A stretch of DNA of 44,666 nt, from contig CAIMVD010000069.1 of NCBI GenBank assembly GCA_903844815.1, positions 1 to 44,666 on the forward strand, read 5' to 3'. The notes beneath the pieces were generated by a model that worked only from the letters and a program-made list of their open reading frames with translations, was not told the origin of the DNA and made no database searches. The position numbers were made by a program, and so were the translations under genes. The DNA comes from an uncultured Bacteroidota bacterium (GTDB taxonomy: Bacteria > Bacteroidota > Bacteroidia > Bacteroidales > VadinHA17). How positions within the stretch are numbered: position 1 is the stretch's first letter; every line of letters begins with the position of its first letter. Positions 8,813-19,234 of the stretch are shown here, in pieces.

Positions 8813-9613
8813 ATGAGAAGAAGCGACTTTTTGAGTATGTTGGGAGGGACAGCTCCGGTGAACCGGGGTGTGCTTGGGGAATTGTATGAGCTGATAGGGG
8901 TGTTCCCGTATTTTCAAAGCGCTCACCTGTTGCTTCTGAAAGGGCTTCATGATAATTCGGATGTGAAATTCGAAAGCCAGCTCCGTAATTCAGCGATACA
9001 AATCGCCGACAGGGAGATTCTCTATTATATTCTTAATCCCCGTTCTGTCTCTGAAATCCTGCCGGAAGAATCATTGCCTGAGAATTCTGTCCCTGAAGAA
9101 ACCATTGACCATAGCGCACAGACGGTTATTGAAGAAGTATCGGAGGTCATGATCCTTGACGAAAGCAACGACATCTCAGGCGAAGATCAGCCTTTTTATT
9201 CCGATCCGGGTATTTTCGAGCATGAAAGTGCCGATGACCTTCTTGAATTCGAGACAGGGTCTGAACAGCAGGAAACAGAGGAGGAAGCCGGGACAAAAGA
9301 AGGAACCTCGTCCTTAGAGGAAAAACCGGGCAGCAAGCAGCTTCAGGCAGAGCTGATTGAAAAATTCATTATTACAAATCCGCGTATTGAACCGTCGAGA
9401 GAAAAGGTAGCCGGGCCTCTGGAGGATATTTCCAACGCAGATACCGGGGAGGAGGGAGGTTTTGTTACTGAAACTCTTGCAAAAATTTATATCGGACAGA
9501 GTTATTACTCAAAGGCTATTGATATTTATGAAAAATTAAGTTTGAAATTTCCGGAAAAAAGTAGTTACTTTGCCACTCAAATTGAAAAAGTTAAAGAGTA
9601 TTTAAAAAAGTGA
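8813..9613 (+). CDS. conserved acidic protein with C-terminal TPR-like segment
   Basis: I do not recognise a named family. The 266-residue product has no signal peptide or membrane segment. An N-terminal helical region (about 1-85, with FPYFQSAHLLLLKGLHD) is followed by a long Glu-rich, low-complexity stretch (about 85-185). The C-terminal 50 residues read as one TPR-like helical hairpin (TLAKIYIGQSYYSKAIDIYEKL) plus a third helix. It sits between lptE (6-bp gap) and secG (4-bp gap), so it is co-translated with envelope and secretion genes. From memory, proteins like this occur at the same place in other Bacteroidales, which favours a scaffold or adaptor role. Confidence 0.75.
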   Translation: MRRSDFLSMLGGTAPVNRGVLGELYELIGVFPYFQSAHLLLLKGLHDNSDVKFESQLRNSAIQIADREILYYILNPRSVSEILPEESLPENSVPEETIDHSAQTVIEEVSEVMILDESNDISGEDQPFYSDPGIFEHESADDLLEFETGSEQQETEEEAGTKEGTSSLEEKPGSKQLQAELIEKFIITNPRIEPSREKVAGPLEDISNADTGEEGGFVTETLAKIYIGQSYYSKAIDIYEKLSLKFPEKSSYFATQIEKVKEYLKK

Positions 9614-9617
9614 ACAG

Positions 9618-10004
9618 ATGGGAATATATATTTTTGTTTCAGTATTAGTAATTGTTGCTTGTTTTCTTCAGATTCTGATTGTCCTTGTACAGAATTCCAA
9701 GGGAGGAGGACTGGCTGCCAACTTTACTTCAGCAGGGCAGTCGATGGGTGTTCGCAAAACCGCTGACTTCCTTGAGAAATCAACATGGTCACTTGCAGCT
9801 GCTATACTTATCCTTTGCGTTGTTGCTACAGCTACAATTCCAAGGGGAGAGACAACAGGCCGTTCAAGGATTCAGACCCAGATTGATAATGCTGTTGATC
9901 CGAATGCAATTCCGACACTTCCTACAGCTGCTCCTCCATCAGGTTCTACAACTCCCGCCAACACAACTGTTCCCCCGGCAAATTCACCTGCCCCGGTAAA
10001 ATAG
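9618..10004 (+). CDS. secG: preprotein translocase subunit SecG
   Basis: Accessory subunit of the SecYEG channel in the inner membrane. The 128-residue protein has two membrane helices (about 2-22 and 54-75) joined by the typical conserved loop (LVQNSKGGGLAANF), with a glycine-rich turn and a conserved Phe-Thr-Ser region. The tail after residue 85 is unusually Pro/Thr/Ala-rich and looks disordered. It begins 4 bp after the TPR-like gene and is followed by a strong terminator, so it closes the operon that begins with the sigma-54 activator. Confidence 0.93.
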   Translation: MGIYIFVSVLVIVACFLQILIVLVQNSKGGGLAANFTSAGQSMGVRKTADFLEKSTWSLAAAILILCVVATATIPRGETTGRSRIQTQIDNAVDPNAIPTLPTAAPPSGSTTPANTTVPPANSPAPVK

Positions 10005-10030
10005 TTGCTGCAGTCATGAAATAACAAAAA

Positions 10031-10065
10031 AGAGTGTCAGTTTGTCACATACTGACACTCTTTTT
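10031..10065 (+). terminator. rho-independent terminator after secG
   Basis: An 11-bp perfect stem (AGAGTGTCAGT, 10031-10041, with ACTGACACTCT, 10051-10061) with a 9-base loop is followed by a T run. It separates secG from groES. Confidence 0.9.
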
Positions 10066-10249
10066 CGTTATGGCAAAACGCTGTAATTTAAGACATTACG
10101 CCGGATCACTACAATTTTATGCTTTTTATTGGCAGTAATGTCATTCCAAAACATGGCAATGTGATCAAAAATGGCACTTTTTAATGATTGGCATGGAATA
10201 TGATAATATTGAAGTCAATAAATGATGTTTAACTATAAAATTAAATAAA

Positions 10250-10528
10250 ATGACAGAATTGAAAGGAAAGATCTTAGCAGGTAAGGTTCTTGTTAAACCA
10301 AATGAAGCTGAAGAAAAAACAGCAAGCGGAATTATAATTCCCGATTCAGCCAAGGAAAAACCCCGTCAGGGAAAAGTTATTCTTGTAGGTTCAGCAAAGA
10401 AGGATGAAGAAATGGAAGTAAAAACCGGCGATGTTGTTCTTTACGGAAAGTATGCAGGACAGGAACTCACTATTGATGGTACTGATTATTTGCTTATTTC
10501 ACAGTCCGATATCCTTTTTATAGCTTAA
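10250..10528 (+). CDS. groES: co-chaperonin GroES
   Basis: A 92-residue co-chaperonin that caps the GroEL ring. The family pattern is clear: LKGKILAGKVLVKP at the N-terminus, the mobile-loop region (EEKTASGIIIPDSAKEKP, about 21-38) with the hydrophobic III patch that contacts GroEL, and the DVVLYGKYAGQEL segment. The gene is followed 29 bp later by groEL. No CIRCE operator (TTAGCACTC inverted repeat) is seen in the 184 bp between the secG terminator and this start, so heat-shock control, if any, uses another signal. Confidence 0.97.
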   Translation: MTELKGKILAGKVLVKPNEAEEKTASGIIIPDSAKEKPRQGKVILVGSAKKDEEMEVKTGDVVLYGKYAGQELTIDGTDYLLISQSDILFIA

Positions 10529-10545
10529 ATATTATAAATATATAA

Positions 10546-12192
<1,647 letters not shown>

Positions 12193-12221
12193 TTTACGAC
12201 ATAAATTAATTAATATTTTTT

Positions 12222-12258
12222 GTAGAGCCGTCATCCGTGACGGCTCTACTCTTTTTTT
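12222..12258 (+). terminator. rho-independent terminator after groEL
   Basis: A 12-bp perfect stem (GTAGAGCCGTCA with TGACGGCTCTAC) has a 4-base TCCG loop and is followed by TCTTTTTTT. It ends the chaperonin operon immediately before the lepA promoter. Confidence 0.93.
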
Positions 12259-12265
12259 ATTTTTA

Positions 12266-12273
12266 TATCTTTG
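12266..12273 (+). promoter_or_regulatory. TAnnTTTG -7 box for lepA
   Basis: TATCTTTG, continuing as GCAC, matches the Bacteroidota -7 consensus. It lies between the groEL terminator and the lepA ATG, giving an untranslated leader of about 20 bases. No clear -33 TTTG is seen because the terminator T tract occupies that position. Confidence 0.5.
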
Positions 12274-12300
12274 CACCTGATTTAAATCAACCTTTTTTTA

Positions 12301-14088
12301 ATGGACAAAATCCGGAATTTCTGTATAATAGCTCATATTGACCATGGCAAGAGCACTCTTGCCGACAGGCTGCTTGAAACGACAAACACCATTTCGGAAC
12401 GCGATTATCAGGCGCAGATTCTTGACGATATGGACCTTGAAAGGGAGAGAGGCATAACAATAAAGAGTCATGCCATTCAGATGGAATATACCCAGGATGG
12501 ACAGAAGTATTTCCTGAATCTGATTGACACTCCCGGGCATGTCGATTTTTCTTATGAGGTGTCACGGTCAATAGCAGCATGCGAGGGTGCCCTGCTTGTG
12601 ATCGATGCAACCCAGGGGATACAGGCGCAGACAATTTCAAACCTGTATATGGCAATCGATCATAACCTGGAAATCATTCCCATCCTTAACAAGATGGATA
12701 TGCCCAGCGCAATGCCTGAAGAGGTTAAGGACCAGATTGTCGACCTTGTAGGTTGCCGCCGCGAGGCCATACTCGAAGCCAGCGCAAAAACAGGAGCAGG
12801 GATCGATGAGATTCTTCGTGAGATCGTGAAACGGGTGCCGGCACCAAAGGGAAGTCCCGACGAACCGCTGCAGGCGCTTATTTTCGATTCAATATTTAAC
12901 TCTTTCAGGGGAATTATTGCTTATGTAAAAATAATTAACGGCACTGTCAGAAAAGGCGACAAGGTTAAGTTTGTAAATACGGGACATGAATATAATGCTG
13001 AGGAGATCGGTGTACTTAAACTGAAACTGGAACCAAGGGAGGTTATAGGTGCCGGGGATGTAGGTTATATAATTTCAGGAGTTAAGGCATCAGCCGAGGT
13101 TAAGGTAGGTGATACAATAACCCATGTCAAAAACCCGTGTGAAAAAGCCATTTCAGGTTTCGAGGATGTAAAACCTATGGTTTTTGCTGGTATTTACCCG
13201 GTTGATGCTGACGATTATGAAGATCTCAGGATCTCAATAGAGAAACTTCAGCTTAACGATGCATCTCTTACTTTCATCCCGGAATCGTCAGCTGCCCTCG
13301 GATTCGGCTTCCGATGCGGATTCCTCGGGCTTCTTCATATGGAGATTATCCAGGAGCGCCTCGACAGGGAATTCAACATGGATGTGATTACTACCGTTCC
13401 AAACGTATCTTTTAAAGCTTACACAACAAAGGGTGAGGAAATTGATGTTCATAACCCATCAGGTCTTCCGCCTGTAAATCATCTGGAGCGTATTGAAGAA
13501 CCCTATATTCATGCACAGGTAATTACCCTGTCAGAATACGTAGGATCAATAATGAATCTTTGTATCGACAAGCGCGGGGTGCTTAAAAATCAGGTTTACC
13601 TTACCCGTGACAGGGTTGAGCTTTCCTTTGAAATGCCGCTTGCCGAGATTGTATTCGACTTCTACGATAAGCTTAAGAGCATTTCAAAAGGATATGCCTC
13701 TTTTGATTACTATTATACAACCTATCAGAAAGCCGATCTTGTCAGGCTCGATATCCTTCTGAACGGTGAGATGGTTGATGCCCTCTCAACCCTTATTTTC
13801 AGGGGACATGCCTATGATTTCGGTCGCAGGATGTGTGAGAAGCTTAAGGAACTTATTCCAAGGCAGCAGTTTGATATAGCTATTCAGGCAGCTATCGGCG
13901 CCAAGATTATCTCGCGTGAGACTGTTAAGGCTGTCAGAAAGGATGTTACTGCAAAATGTTACGGCGGTGATATCACAAGGAAAAGGAAGCTTCTCGAAAA
14001 ACAGAAGAAGGGAAAGAAAAGAATGAGACAGGTAGGCAATGTGGAGGTTCCGCAGACGGCTTTTCTAGCCGTGCTTAAACTCGATTAG
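12301..14088 (+). CDS. lepA: elongation factor 4 (LepA), ribosome back-translocase GTPase
   Basis: A translational GTPase of 595 residues that acts on stalled or wrongly translocated ribosomes and influences 30S assembly. The G motifs are complete: G1 AHIDHGKST (11-19), G2 region RGIT (50-53), G3 DTPGH (76-80) and G4 NKMD (130-133). EF4-specific parts follow: the [19 protein letters not shown] segment in domain III and the C-terminal domain with [24 protein letters not shown]-like sequence (seen here as [14 protein letters not shown]) and the basic [11 protein letters not shown]. Length matches the family. It is monocistronic and converges with the response regulator gene 37 bp downstream. 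Confidence 0.98.
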   Translation: MDKIRNFCIIAHIDHGKSTLADRLLETTNTISERDYQAQILDDMDLERERGITIKSHAIQMEYTQDGQKYFLNLIDTPGHVDFSYEVSRSIAACEGALLVIDATQGIQAQTISNLYMAIDHNLEIIPILNKMDMPSAMPEEVKDQIVDLVGCRREAILEASAKTGAGIDEILREIVKRVPAPKGSPDEPLQALIFDSIFNSFRGIIAYVKIINGTVRKGDKVKFVNTGHEYNAEEIGVLKLKLEPREVIGAGDVGYIISGVKASAEVKVGDTITHVKNPCEKAISGFEDVKPMVFAGIYPVDADDYEDLRISIEKLQLNDASLTFIPESSAALGFGFRCGFLGLLHMEIIQERLDREFNMDVITTVPNVSFKAYTTKGEEIDVHNPSGLPPVNHLERIEEPYIHAQVITLSEYVGSIMNLCIDKRGVLKNQVYLTRDRVELSFEMPLAEIVFDFYDKLKSISKGYASFDYYYTTYQKADLVRLDILLNGEMVDALSTLIFRGHAYDFGRRMCEKLKELIPRQQFDIAIQAAIGAKIISRETVKAVRKDVTAKCYGGDITRKRKLLEKQKKGKKRMRQVGNVEVPQTAFLAVLKLD

Positions 14089-14125
14089 TCTCTCCGGGAA
14101 AATTCCACGGAATTCTTATTCTTTA

Positions 14126-14815
14126 TTAACAGAGCAGTTTATATCCGCGTCCGTGGATATTAAGGATCTTTACAGAGGAGTCCTTCTTCAGGTATTTCCT
14201 CAATCGGGTAATATATACATCCATGCTTCGCGCATTGAAATAATTGTCATCGATCCAGATCGATTTAAGGGCATAATTTCTTTCGAGAAGATCCCTTCCC
14301 TGTCTGCATAAAAGATCAAGCAGTTCCGATTCCTTTGTGGTCAGTTTAATAGTCTGATCGCAACATTCAAGCAGTTGTTTAAGCGGATCAAAGGTGTACA
14401 TTCCAATCTTATGGATTTCCATATTCAAGGGTGAGGCAGGAGGGTTTGAGGCTCTTCTAAGTACAGCTTCAATGCGGTATATCAACTCCTCCATTGAAAA
14501 AGGTTTTGTGATATAGTCGTCGGCACCCAGCCTGAAACCTTCGATTATATCTTCCTCCTGATTTTTCGCAGTCAGGAAGATAATGGGAACATCGGGATTC
14601 AGCAGCCTTATTTCCCTTGCAAGGGTAAGTCCATCCATTTCAGGCATCATGATGTCGAGAATGCAAATATTAAAGGGTTGTCCTGAAAAAACTTCAAGCG
14701 CCTTTATCCCATTAACGCATAAGTGTGTCTCATAGTTTTTTGCAGTCAGGTAATTACTCAGCAGGAGGCCAAGGTTACTGTCGTCCTCAGCAAGGAGGAT
14801 TTTAATCTCATTCAT
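14126..14815 (-). CDS. OmpR/PhoB-family response regulator (RprY-like)
   Basis: The 229-residue regulator has a receiver domain with the acidic pocket (Glu10-Asp11-Asp12), phospho-acceptor Asp54 (CILDIMMPEMDG) and Lys in ITKPFS. A winged-helix DNA-binding domain follows (about 130-229), with LTTKESELLDLL and DDNYFNARSMDVYITRLRKYL. The last segment closely resembles RprY of Bacteroides as I remember it, so an RprX/RprY-type pair is likely; the regulon here is unknown. Its ATG overlaps the kinase stop codon by 4 bp (ATGA), so the two proteins are translationally coupled. Confidence 0.92.
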   Translation of the reverse strand: MNEIKILLAEDDSNLGLLLSNYLTAKNYETHLCVNGIKALEVFSGQPFNICILDIMMPEMDGLTLAREIRLLNPDVPIIFLTAKNQEEDIIEGFRLGADDYITKPFSMEELIYRIEAVLRRASNPPASPLNMEIHKIGMYTFDPLKQLLECCDQTIKLTTKESELLDLLCRQGRDLLERNYALKSIWIDDNYFNARSMDVYITRLRKYLKKDSSVKILNIHGRGYKLLC

Positions 14816-16368
14816 TTCAAATAGTTTTGTGGAATAAAAATAGTGAATTTTGTTCCTTTGTTTATCTGGCTTTCAGCTTTTATACGTCCATTATGGTCAT
14901 CGATGATCTTTTTGACATAACTAAGGCCTAGTCCGAATCCTTTTACATTGTGCAGATTTCCTGAAGGAACCCGATAAAATTTATCAAAGATCCTTTTCAG
15001 GTTCTCTTTTTTTATTCCAATTCCATTGTCTTCAATTGAGATCTGAATGCCTTTTTTATGATTGCGCGTAGTTATTGTGATCGCCGGCTTAATCTTTGAG
15101 TATTTAATGGCGTTATCGATCAGGTTCGATATGGCATTGAGGAAATGTGTCTCATCGATCATTGCATACGATATTGCTGCCTGATAATCTTTATATATTG
15201 TTCCGTTAAGGATTCCGATCTGAAGGGTAAAGCTCTCAACAGCCCTGTCAATTATTAAGTGTACATCGAGTTCGTTTCTGCTAAGCGACATTTTTGTCTT
15301 TTCAAAAATCGCCATCTGTAGTACCTTTTCAACCTGGAATTTCAGTCGCATGCTTTCATCATAGATAACCTTTGCCAGACCGTCGATGTTTTTGACATCT
15401 GATGGTATGGTTTTATCTCCCATCATCTGAGAGGCCAGCGAAATGGTCGAAATAGGCGTTTTTAGTTCATGAGTCATATTGTTTATAAAATCATTCCGGA
15501 TCTCAGAGAGCTTTTTTTGCCGGAAGATTACAATAAAAGTACCTGTGGAAAGGATAAGGATAAGAATAGTCAATAGGAGAGATGCAAAGCCCAGGATGCC
15601 GATCTTTTCGATTTTATATTGTTTTTCCTGAAGGCAGTAGAGTACAATCTGATTCTGGCCCGGAACGGGATCGTTAGGGAATAGCTGAATAATGAACTTG
15701 TTGGTGCCTGGTTTATCGTCATAGCCGGGGGATCTCCAGATGTTACCATAGCGACCCGAACGGATAGCAAATTCAAAATCGAGATAGATACCGTTATTGT
15801 TTAGTGACTTCCTGAGAAGCCGGTTGAGAGTCTCGGGAACTATCCTTTCACGAATATCGGGAGTGTTAAGAAGAATTTTCTCCATTATCTTTTCAAGGAA
15901 AACGATCTTATTGCTTACCCTGCCCGATATTTCCGAATTCGAGATCTGTGGCGAGGGTTCAGATGATTCATCTTCCGGGAAGGGGGATCTGTCTTCCTCC
16001 GAGATGAAGATCTTGTGACCGGCACTTGTAATTGAAAAAGGTTTTCCGGGTTTGTTAAGACCATACATGGTCAGGAGGTCAGAGTTAGGCTGGGCACCCT
16101 GAAGTTTCCTGGCAAGGGAAGAGTTGGCAGGAACAATTGCTGTTACCGAATCAGTCGATTCGGGTTCAATCTCATCCACTATATTCTTTAACAGTTCCTG
16201 TTCCTCAAGATCGAGTACAGCCGATTCAAGTGCCTTATTTGCATTATAACGAAACTGCTGATCGGTAAGGTCAACAGCATTTCTTATCCAGTATAGCTGA
16301 ATTAGGATCAGTCCGGAGATTGATAGAAAAAAAAAGATCGCCAGAAGGGCTATATTTTTCCGTTTCAT
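14812..16368 (-). CDS. membrane sensor histidine kinase (RprX-like)
   Basis: A 518-residue inner-membrane kinase. Transmembrane helices lie at about 7-28 and 256-282, enclosing a large periplasmic sensor region with a Ser/Pro/Glu-rich patch (about 125-150). The HisKA domain holds phospho-acceptor His300 (NNMTHELKTPIS). The ATPase domain shows the N box (LIDNAIKYS) and glycine boxes (EDNGIGIKKENL, GFGLGLSYVKKI). No HAMP domain is evident between helix 2 and HisKA. It is the first gene of the kinase-regulator operon. A TACTTTTG -7 box ends seven bases before the ATG, so the leader is extremely short. Confidence 0.93.
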   Translation of the reverse strand: MKRKNIALLAIFFFLSISGLILIQLYWIRNAVDLTDQQFRYNANKALESAVLDLEEQELLKNIVDEIEPESTDSVTAIVPANSSLARKLQGAQPNSDLLTMYGLNKPGKPFSITSAGHKIFISEEDRSPFPEDESSEPSPQISNSEISGRVSNKIVFLEKIMEKILLNTPDIRERIVPETLNRLLRKSLNNNGIYLDFEFAIRSGRYGNIWRSPGYDDKPGTNKFIIQLFPNDPVPGQNQIVLYCLQEKQYKIEKIGILGFASLLLTILILILSTGTFIVIFRQKKLSEIRNDFINNMTHELKTPISTISLASQMMGDKTIPSDVKNIDGLAKVIYDESMRLKFQVEKVLQMAIFEKTKMSLSRNELDVHLIIDRAVESFTLQIGILNGTIYKDYQAAISYAMIDETHFLNAISNLIDNAIKYSKIKPAITITTRNHKKGIQISIEDNGIGIKKENLKRIFDKFYRVPSGNLHNVKGFGLGLSYVKKIIDDHNGRIKAESQINKGTKFTIFIPQNYLK

Positions 16369-16375
16369 TCAGATA

Positions 16376-16383
16376 CAAAAGTA
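16376..16383 (-). promoter_or_regulatory. TAnnTTTG -7 box for the RprX-like kinase
   Basis: On the minus strand TACTTTTG is followed by TATCTGA and then the ATG at 16368. Transcription from this box would start at or within a few bases of the start codon. No good -33 TTTG is seen at the expected distance. Confidence 0.45.
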
Positions 16384-16558
16384 CTTGTATATAATTTATT
16401 ATTTCATTCTTTAACTTACTTTAACTACCAGAGGATGATTTCCTGTTTAACAAGGTTACTCATGAATTGTAAAAATAAAATATTTTAACGTTTCATTAAA
16501 TAATTGTTAATATTCAGCTCTTTAGCATAATCTATTTTTTTATATCAGGAACAGTGCA

Positions 16559-16566
16559 TACATTTG
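16559..16566 (+). promoter_or_regulatory. TAnnTTTG -7 box for a putative small RNA
   Basis: TACATTTG is a perfect -7 consensus with a T run (TTTT, 16535-16538) 20 bases upstream in the -33 position. It points into a gap where the plus strand has no gene but ends in a strong terminator. Confidence 0.45.
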
Positions 16567-16571
16567 TAAAG

Positions 16572-16685
16572 GATTTGGCATGATATTTGAATTATTGAAG
16601 ATATAGGTTTTTTTCATAGGTTAGGTTAGTTTTTAGGGTTATCGAAAAGAGGAGGGCTGCTGAACAGGCGGCTCTCTTTTTTTTT
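16572..16685 (+). ncRNA. putative small RNA, about 110 nt
   Basis: The plus strand of this 355-bp gap carries a -7 box at 16559-16566 and a terminator at 16652-16685, yet both flanking genes are on the minus strand and the next plus-strand gene (purN) is 3 kb away. The enclosed segment has no credible reading frame. Between the two signals lies a GT-rich stretch with repeated TTAGG units (about 16617-16640). The simplest reading is an independent small RNA transcribed opposite to the kinase and IPExxxVDY genes. I cannot assign it to a known RNA family; exact ends are inferred from the signals only. Confidence 0.42.
16652..16685 (+). terminator. rho-independent terminator of the putative small RNA
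   Basis: A 9-bp stem (GAGGGCTGC with GCGGCTCTC, two G-U pairs) and a 7-base loop are followed by nine T residues on the plus strand. The T tract is on the wrong side to serve the minus-strand genes. Confidence 0.82.
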
Positions 16686-16723
16686 GTCCGGATGGAGAAT
16701 TCGCAACCGTTACTTACATGGTA

Positions 16724-17176
16724 TCAGATTATAAGATGATGCAGATATTTTTCCCCTATGATGTCAATGTCAAGGTCGAATACAGCAGTAATATGATCAG
16801 CTTCTTTAAGTGAAGAAATCAGCAGGGATGAGTCGCGACCATCTCCAGTGTCAGATTCCATATCGTGGATAACGAACAGATAGTCGATGTTCTTAAGCTT
16901 CTTTACAAGGAAATTATTGCCAGTTCGGTTAGAAACAAGAATGTAAACAAGTTCGGGAGACCGGGAAGCATCGGAAAACCTGCTGAAGGATAATTCAGGT
17001 GAGGAGATTCCTGATAAATCAACCGGTGTTATATTCTTCAATGAAAGGCCAAGTTTCTTATTAATAGATAAAGAAACCCTGTAATCAGGTTCAGCAGATA
17101 CAATTCCCATAATTATAAATTCATCCGGGTTGTTCAGATCAAGCTGAATCTTCGTAATTTTTTGATTTTTCTTCAT
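16724..17176 (-). CDS. IPExxxVDY-family protein
   Basis: An uncharacterised 150-residue cytoplasmic protein. Its layout fits the IPExxxVDY family of Bacteroidota: a basic N-terminus, a YRVSLSINKKLGLSL segment, a central variable part, and a C-terminal half with NIDYLFVIHD and an acidic end; the eponymous IPExxxVDY is represented only loosely by LKNIDY. The assignment leans on position, since this family usually sits next to rnc, as here (38-bp gap). The frame extends 27 codons upstream into the rnc gene, but Met at 17176 is the natural start (MKKNQKITKIQLD). Function is unknown; co-transcription with rnc, fabF and acpP is likely. Confidence 0.66.
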   Translation of the reverse strand: MKKNQKITKIQLDLNNPDEFIIMGIVSAEPDYRVSLSINKKLGLSLKNITPVDLSGISSPELSFSRFSDASRSPELVYILVSNRTGNNFLVKKLKNIDYLFVIHDMESDTGDGRDSSLLISSLKEADHITAVFDLDIDIIGEKYLHHLII

Positions 17177-17214
17177 CACAGGCGCCTTCCCTGTAAAGTT
17201 AATCAAAAAAGATC

Positions 17215-17964
17215 TTATTGTCCTGATGTCATAGGAATATCTTTCAGGCGCGTCCATGCCTGGCAGGCAGCTTCCTGTTCTGCCTCCTTCTTGGATGCTC
17301 CGTGTCCTACTCCAAACTCCTCCTTGTCAATAATCAGGGTCGTGGAAAAAACTGATTTCTTGAGGTTGAAATCGTATTCCTCGTTATAGGTGAAAATAAG
17401 ATTTGATTTGTGCTTTTGGACCCATTCAAAAACCAGGCTTTTGTAATCAGAGTCAGTCTTCACTATCTTGTCCAGATCGAGGTATTTGTTGAGCACATGA
17501 TTAATAAAGAGTTTTTTTGTTTTTTTGAAACCCTTGTCGATAAAGACTGATCCTATAAGTGCTTCAAAGGCGTCGCCATAAAGGTTTTTTGTATTGTGGG
17601 AAGAGCTGACTTTACTGATGAGGATCAGGTTTATTCCCATCGAAACAGCAAGCTCATTCAAGACTTCCCTGTTTACAATCCTGCTTCTTATCTTTGTCAT
17701 AAATCCTTCATTGGCATCGGGGAATTTCTCGAAAAGATAATCAGAGAGAATTGCATCAAGTACCGCGTCGCCAAGGTATTCGAGCCTTTCGTTATTAACT
17801 TTTTTTCCGTGGGGAAGAGTTATCGTGGCAGAGCGGTGTATGAAGGCTATTTCATACAACTTAAGGTTTCCCGGAGTGAATCCGAGTATTTTTTTCAAGC
17901 GGGAACGAAATTCCCGCTTTTCAAGAATAAAAGTGCCGTTTTGTCTTTTATTAAACAAAGACAC
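17215..17964 (-). CDS. rnc: ribonuclease III
   Basis: A 249-residue endonuclease that cuts double-stranded RNA during rRNA and mRNA processing. The catalytic signature NERLEYLGDAVLD is at about 58-70, with acidic metal-binding residues, and the second conserved helix (NLYGDAFEALIGSVFID) holds the remaining active-site acids. The C-terminal double-stranded-RNA-binding domain is intact (GHGASKKEAEQEAACQAW). The start codon is GTG and shares its first base with the fabF stop (TAGTG), so translation is coupled to fabF. Confidence 0.95.
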   Translation of the reverse strand: MSLFNKRQNGTFILEKREFRSRLKKILGFTPGNLKLYEIAFIHRSATITLPHGKKVNNERLEYLGDAVLDAILSDYLFEKFPDANEGFMTKIRSRIVNREVLNELAVSMGINLILISKVSSSHNTKNLYGDAFEALIGSVFIDKGFKKTKKLFINHVLNKYLDLDKIVKTDSDYKSLVFEWVQKHKSNLIFTYNEEYDFNLKKSVFSTTLIIDKEEFGVGHGASKKEAEQEAACQAWTRLKDIPMTSGQ

Positions 17965-19211
17965 TAATTATCATATTTTTTGATGACTACGGAAGCATTA
18001 TGTCCGCCAAAACCAAAGGTGTTGCTTATGGCTACATTAACTATCCTTTTCTGTGCCTTGTTGATTGTGAGATTCAGATTCTGATCAATTGCAGGATCAG
18101 GAACATTGAAGTTGATTGTTGGAGGTACAACATCGTTGACGACGGACATTATGGCTGCAATAGCTTCTGTAGCACCTGTAGCTCCAAGAAGGTGACCTGT
18201 CATGGATTTAGTTGAACTGACATTGAGCTTGTAGGCATGTTCGCCGAATACCGATAATATTGCTTTTGTTTCAGAAATATCACCCAAAGGCGTTGATGTT
18301 CCGTGAACATTGATATAATCAATATCTTCGGGTTTAAGGCCTGCATCCTCAACAGCAAGCTTCATAACATTTCGCGCTCCCAGCCCTTCGGGATGCGGAG
18401 CCGTTAAATGGTAAGCATCTGCAGTAAGTCCTGTTCCCACTAATTCGGCATATATCCTGGCTCCTCTGGCTCTGGCATGCTCCAACTCTTCAACAATGAG
18501 GGCTCCGGCACCTTCGCCCAGGACAAAACCGTCGCGGGTCTGATCGAAAGGCCTGGATGCTGTTTGATATTCTTCATTGTTTGTTGACAGAGCCTGCAAT
18601 CCATTGAAGCCTCCGATACCGGGTTCGTTGATACTTGCTTCCGATCCTCCGGTAACAAAAATATCAGCTTTCCCAAGCTTGATGTAATTTACAGCATCAA
18701 TAATTGAGTTTGTTGATGATGCACATGCTGATACAGTACCGAAATTAGGTCCGCGGAAACCGTATTTGATTGAAATTGCCCCGGCTGCTATGTCCCCGAT
18801 CATTTTGGGGATAAAGAATGGACTAAATCGGGGAGTTCCATCCCCGAGGACATATGCTTTAATAGCCTGGTAAAATGTTTCAATCCCCCCGATACCTGAA
18901 GCCCAAATTACGCCAACTCTGTCCTTGTCGATCGTGTTCAGATCAAGTCCCGAATCGAGAATGGCTTCATCGGTGGAAATAAGCGCAAACTGGGAATACA
19001 GATCCAGTTTGTTCGCTTCCTTCCTGTCGAAATAGTTAGCGGAGTCGTAGTTTTTAACTTCACAGGCAAATTTAGTCTTGAACTTGGTAGTGTCGAACCG
19101 GGTTATCATTCCCGATCCGCTTACCCCTTTTATGAGGTTATCCCAATATTCATGCAAATTATTTCCAATAGGGGTTAGTGCTCCCAATCCTGTTACTACA
19201 ACTCTTCTCAT
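17964..19211 (-). CDS. fabF: beta-ketoacyl-ACP synthase II
   Basis: A 415-residue condensing enzyme that elongates acyl-ACP with malonyl-ACP in fatty acid synthesis. The Cys-His-His triad is complete: Cys163 (VSACASS), His in NVHGTSTPLGD (about 304) and His in KSMTGHLLGATGA (about 341). The glycine-rich NTFGFGGHNASVV near the end is also typical. It follows acpP by 23 bp, the usual acpP-fabF-rnc order of Bacteroidota, so substrate carrier and synthase are made together. Confidence 0.97.
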   Translation of the reverse strand: MRRVVVTGLGALTPIGNNLHEYWDNLIKGVSGSGMITRFDTTKFKTKFACEVKNYDSANYFDRKEANKLDLYSQFALISTDEAILDSGLDLNTIDKDRVGVIWASGIGGIETFYQAIKAYVLGDGTPRFSPFFIPKMIGDIAAGAISIKYGFRGPNFGTVSACASSTNSIIDAVNYIKLGKADIFVTGGSEASINEPGIGGFNGLQALSTNNEEYQTASRPFDQTRDGFVLGEGAGALIVEELEHARARGARIYAELVGTGLTADAYHLTAPHPEGLGARNVMKLAVEDAGLKPEDIDYINVHGTSTPLGDISETKAILSVFGEHAYKLNVSSTKSMTGHLLGATGATEAIAAIMSVVNDVVPPTINFNVPDPAIDQNLNLTINKAQKRIVNVAISNTFGFGGHNASVVIKKYDN

Positions 19212-19234
19212 AAATTTTTTTTTAGAAATGCAAA

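Noticed and set aside
10066-10249. CIRCE operator or a sigma-54 (-24/-12) promoter upstream of groES
   Set aside because: No TTAGCACTC inverted repeat is present, and the TGGCA copies lack a TTGC element at the right distance for sigma-54.
16617-16640. Telomere-like TTAGG repeats
   Set aside because: Only about three imperfect units occur, inside a short intergenic transcript; there is no sign of a chromosome end.
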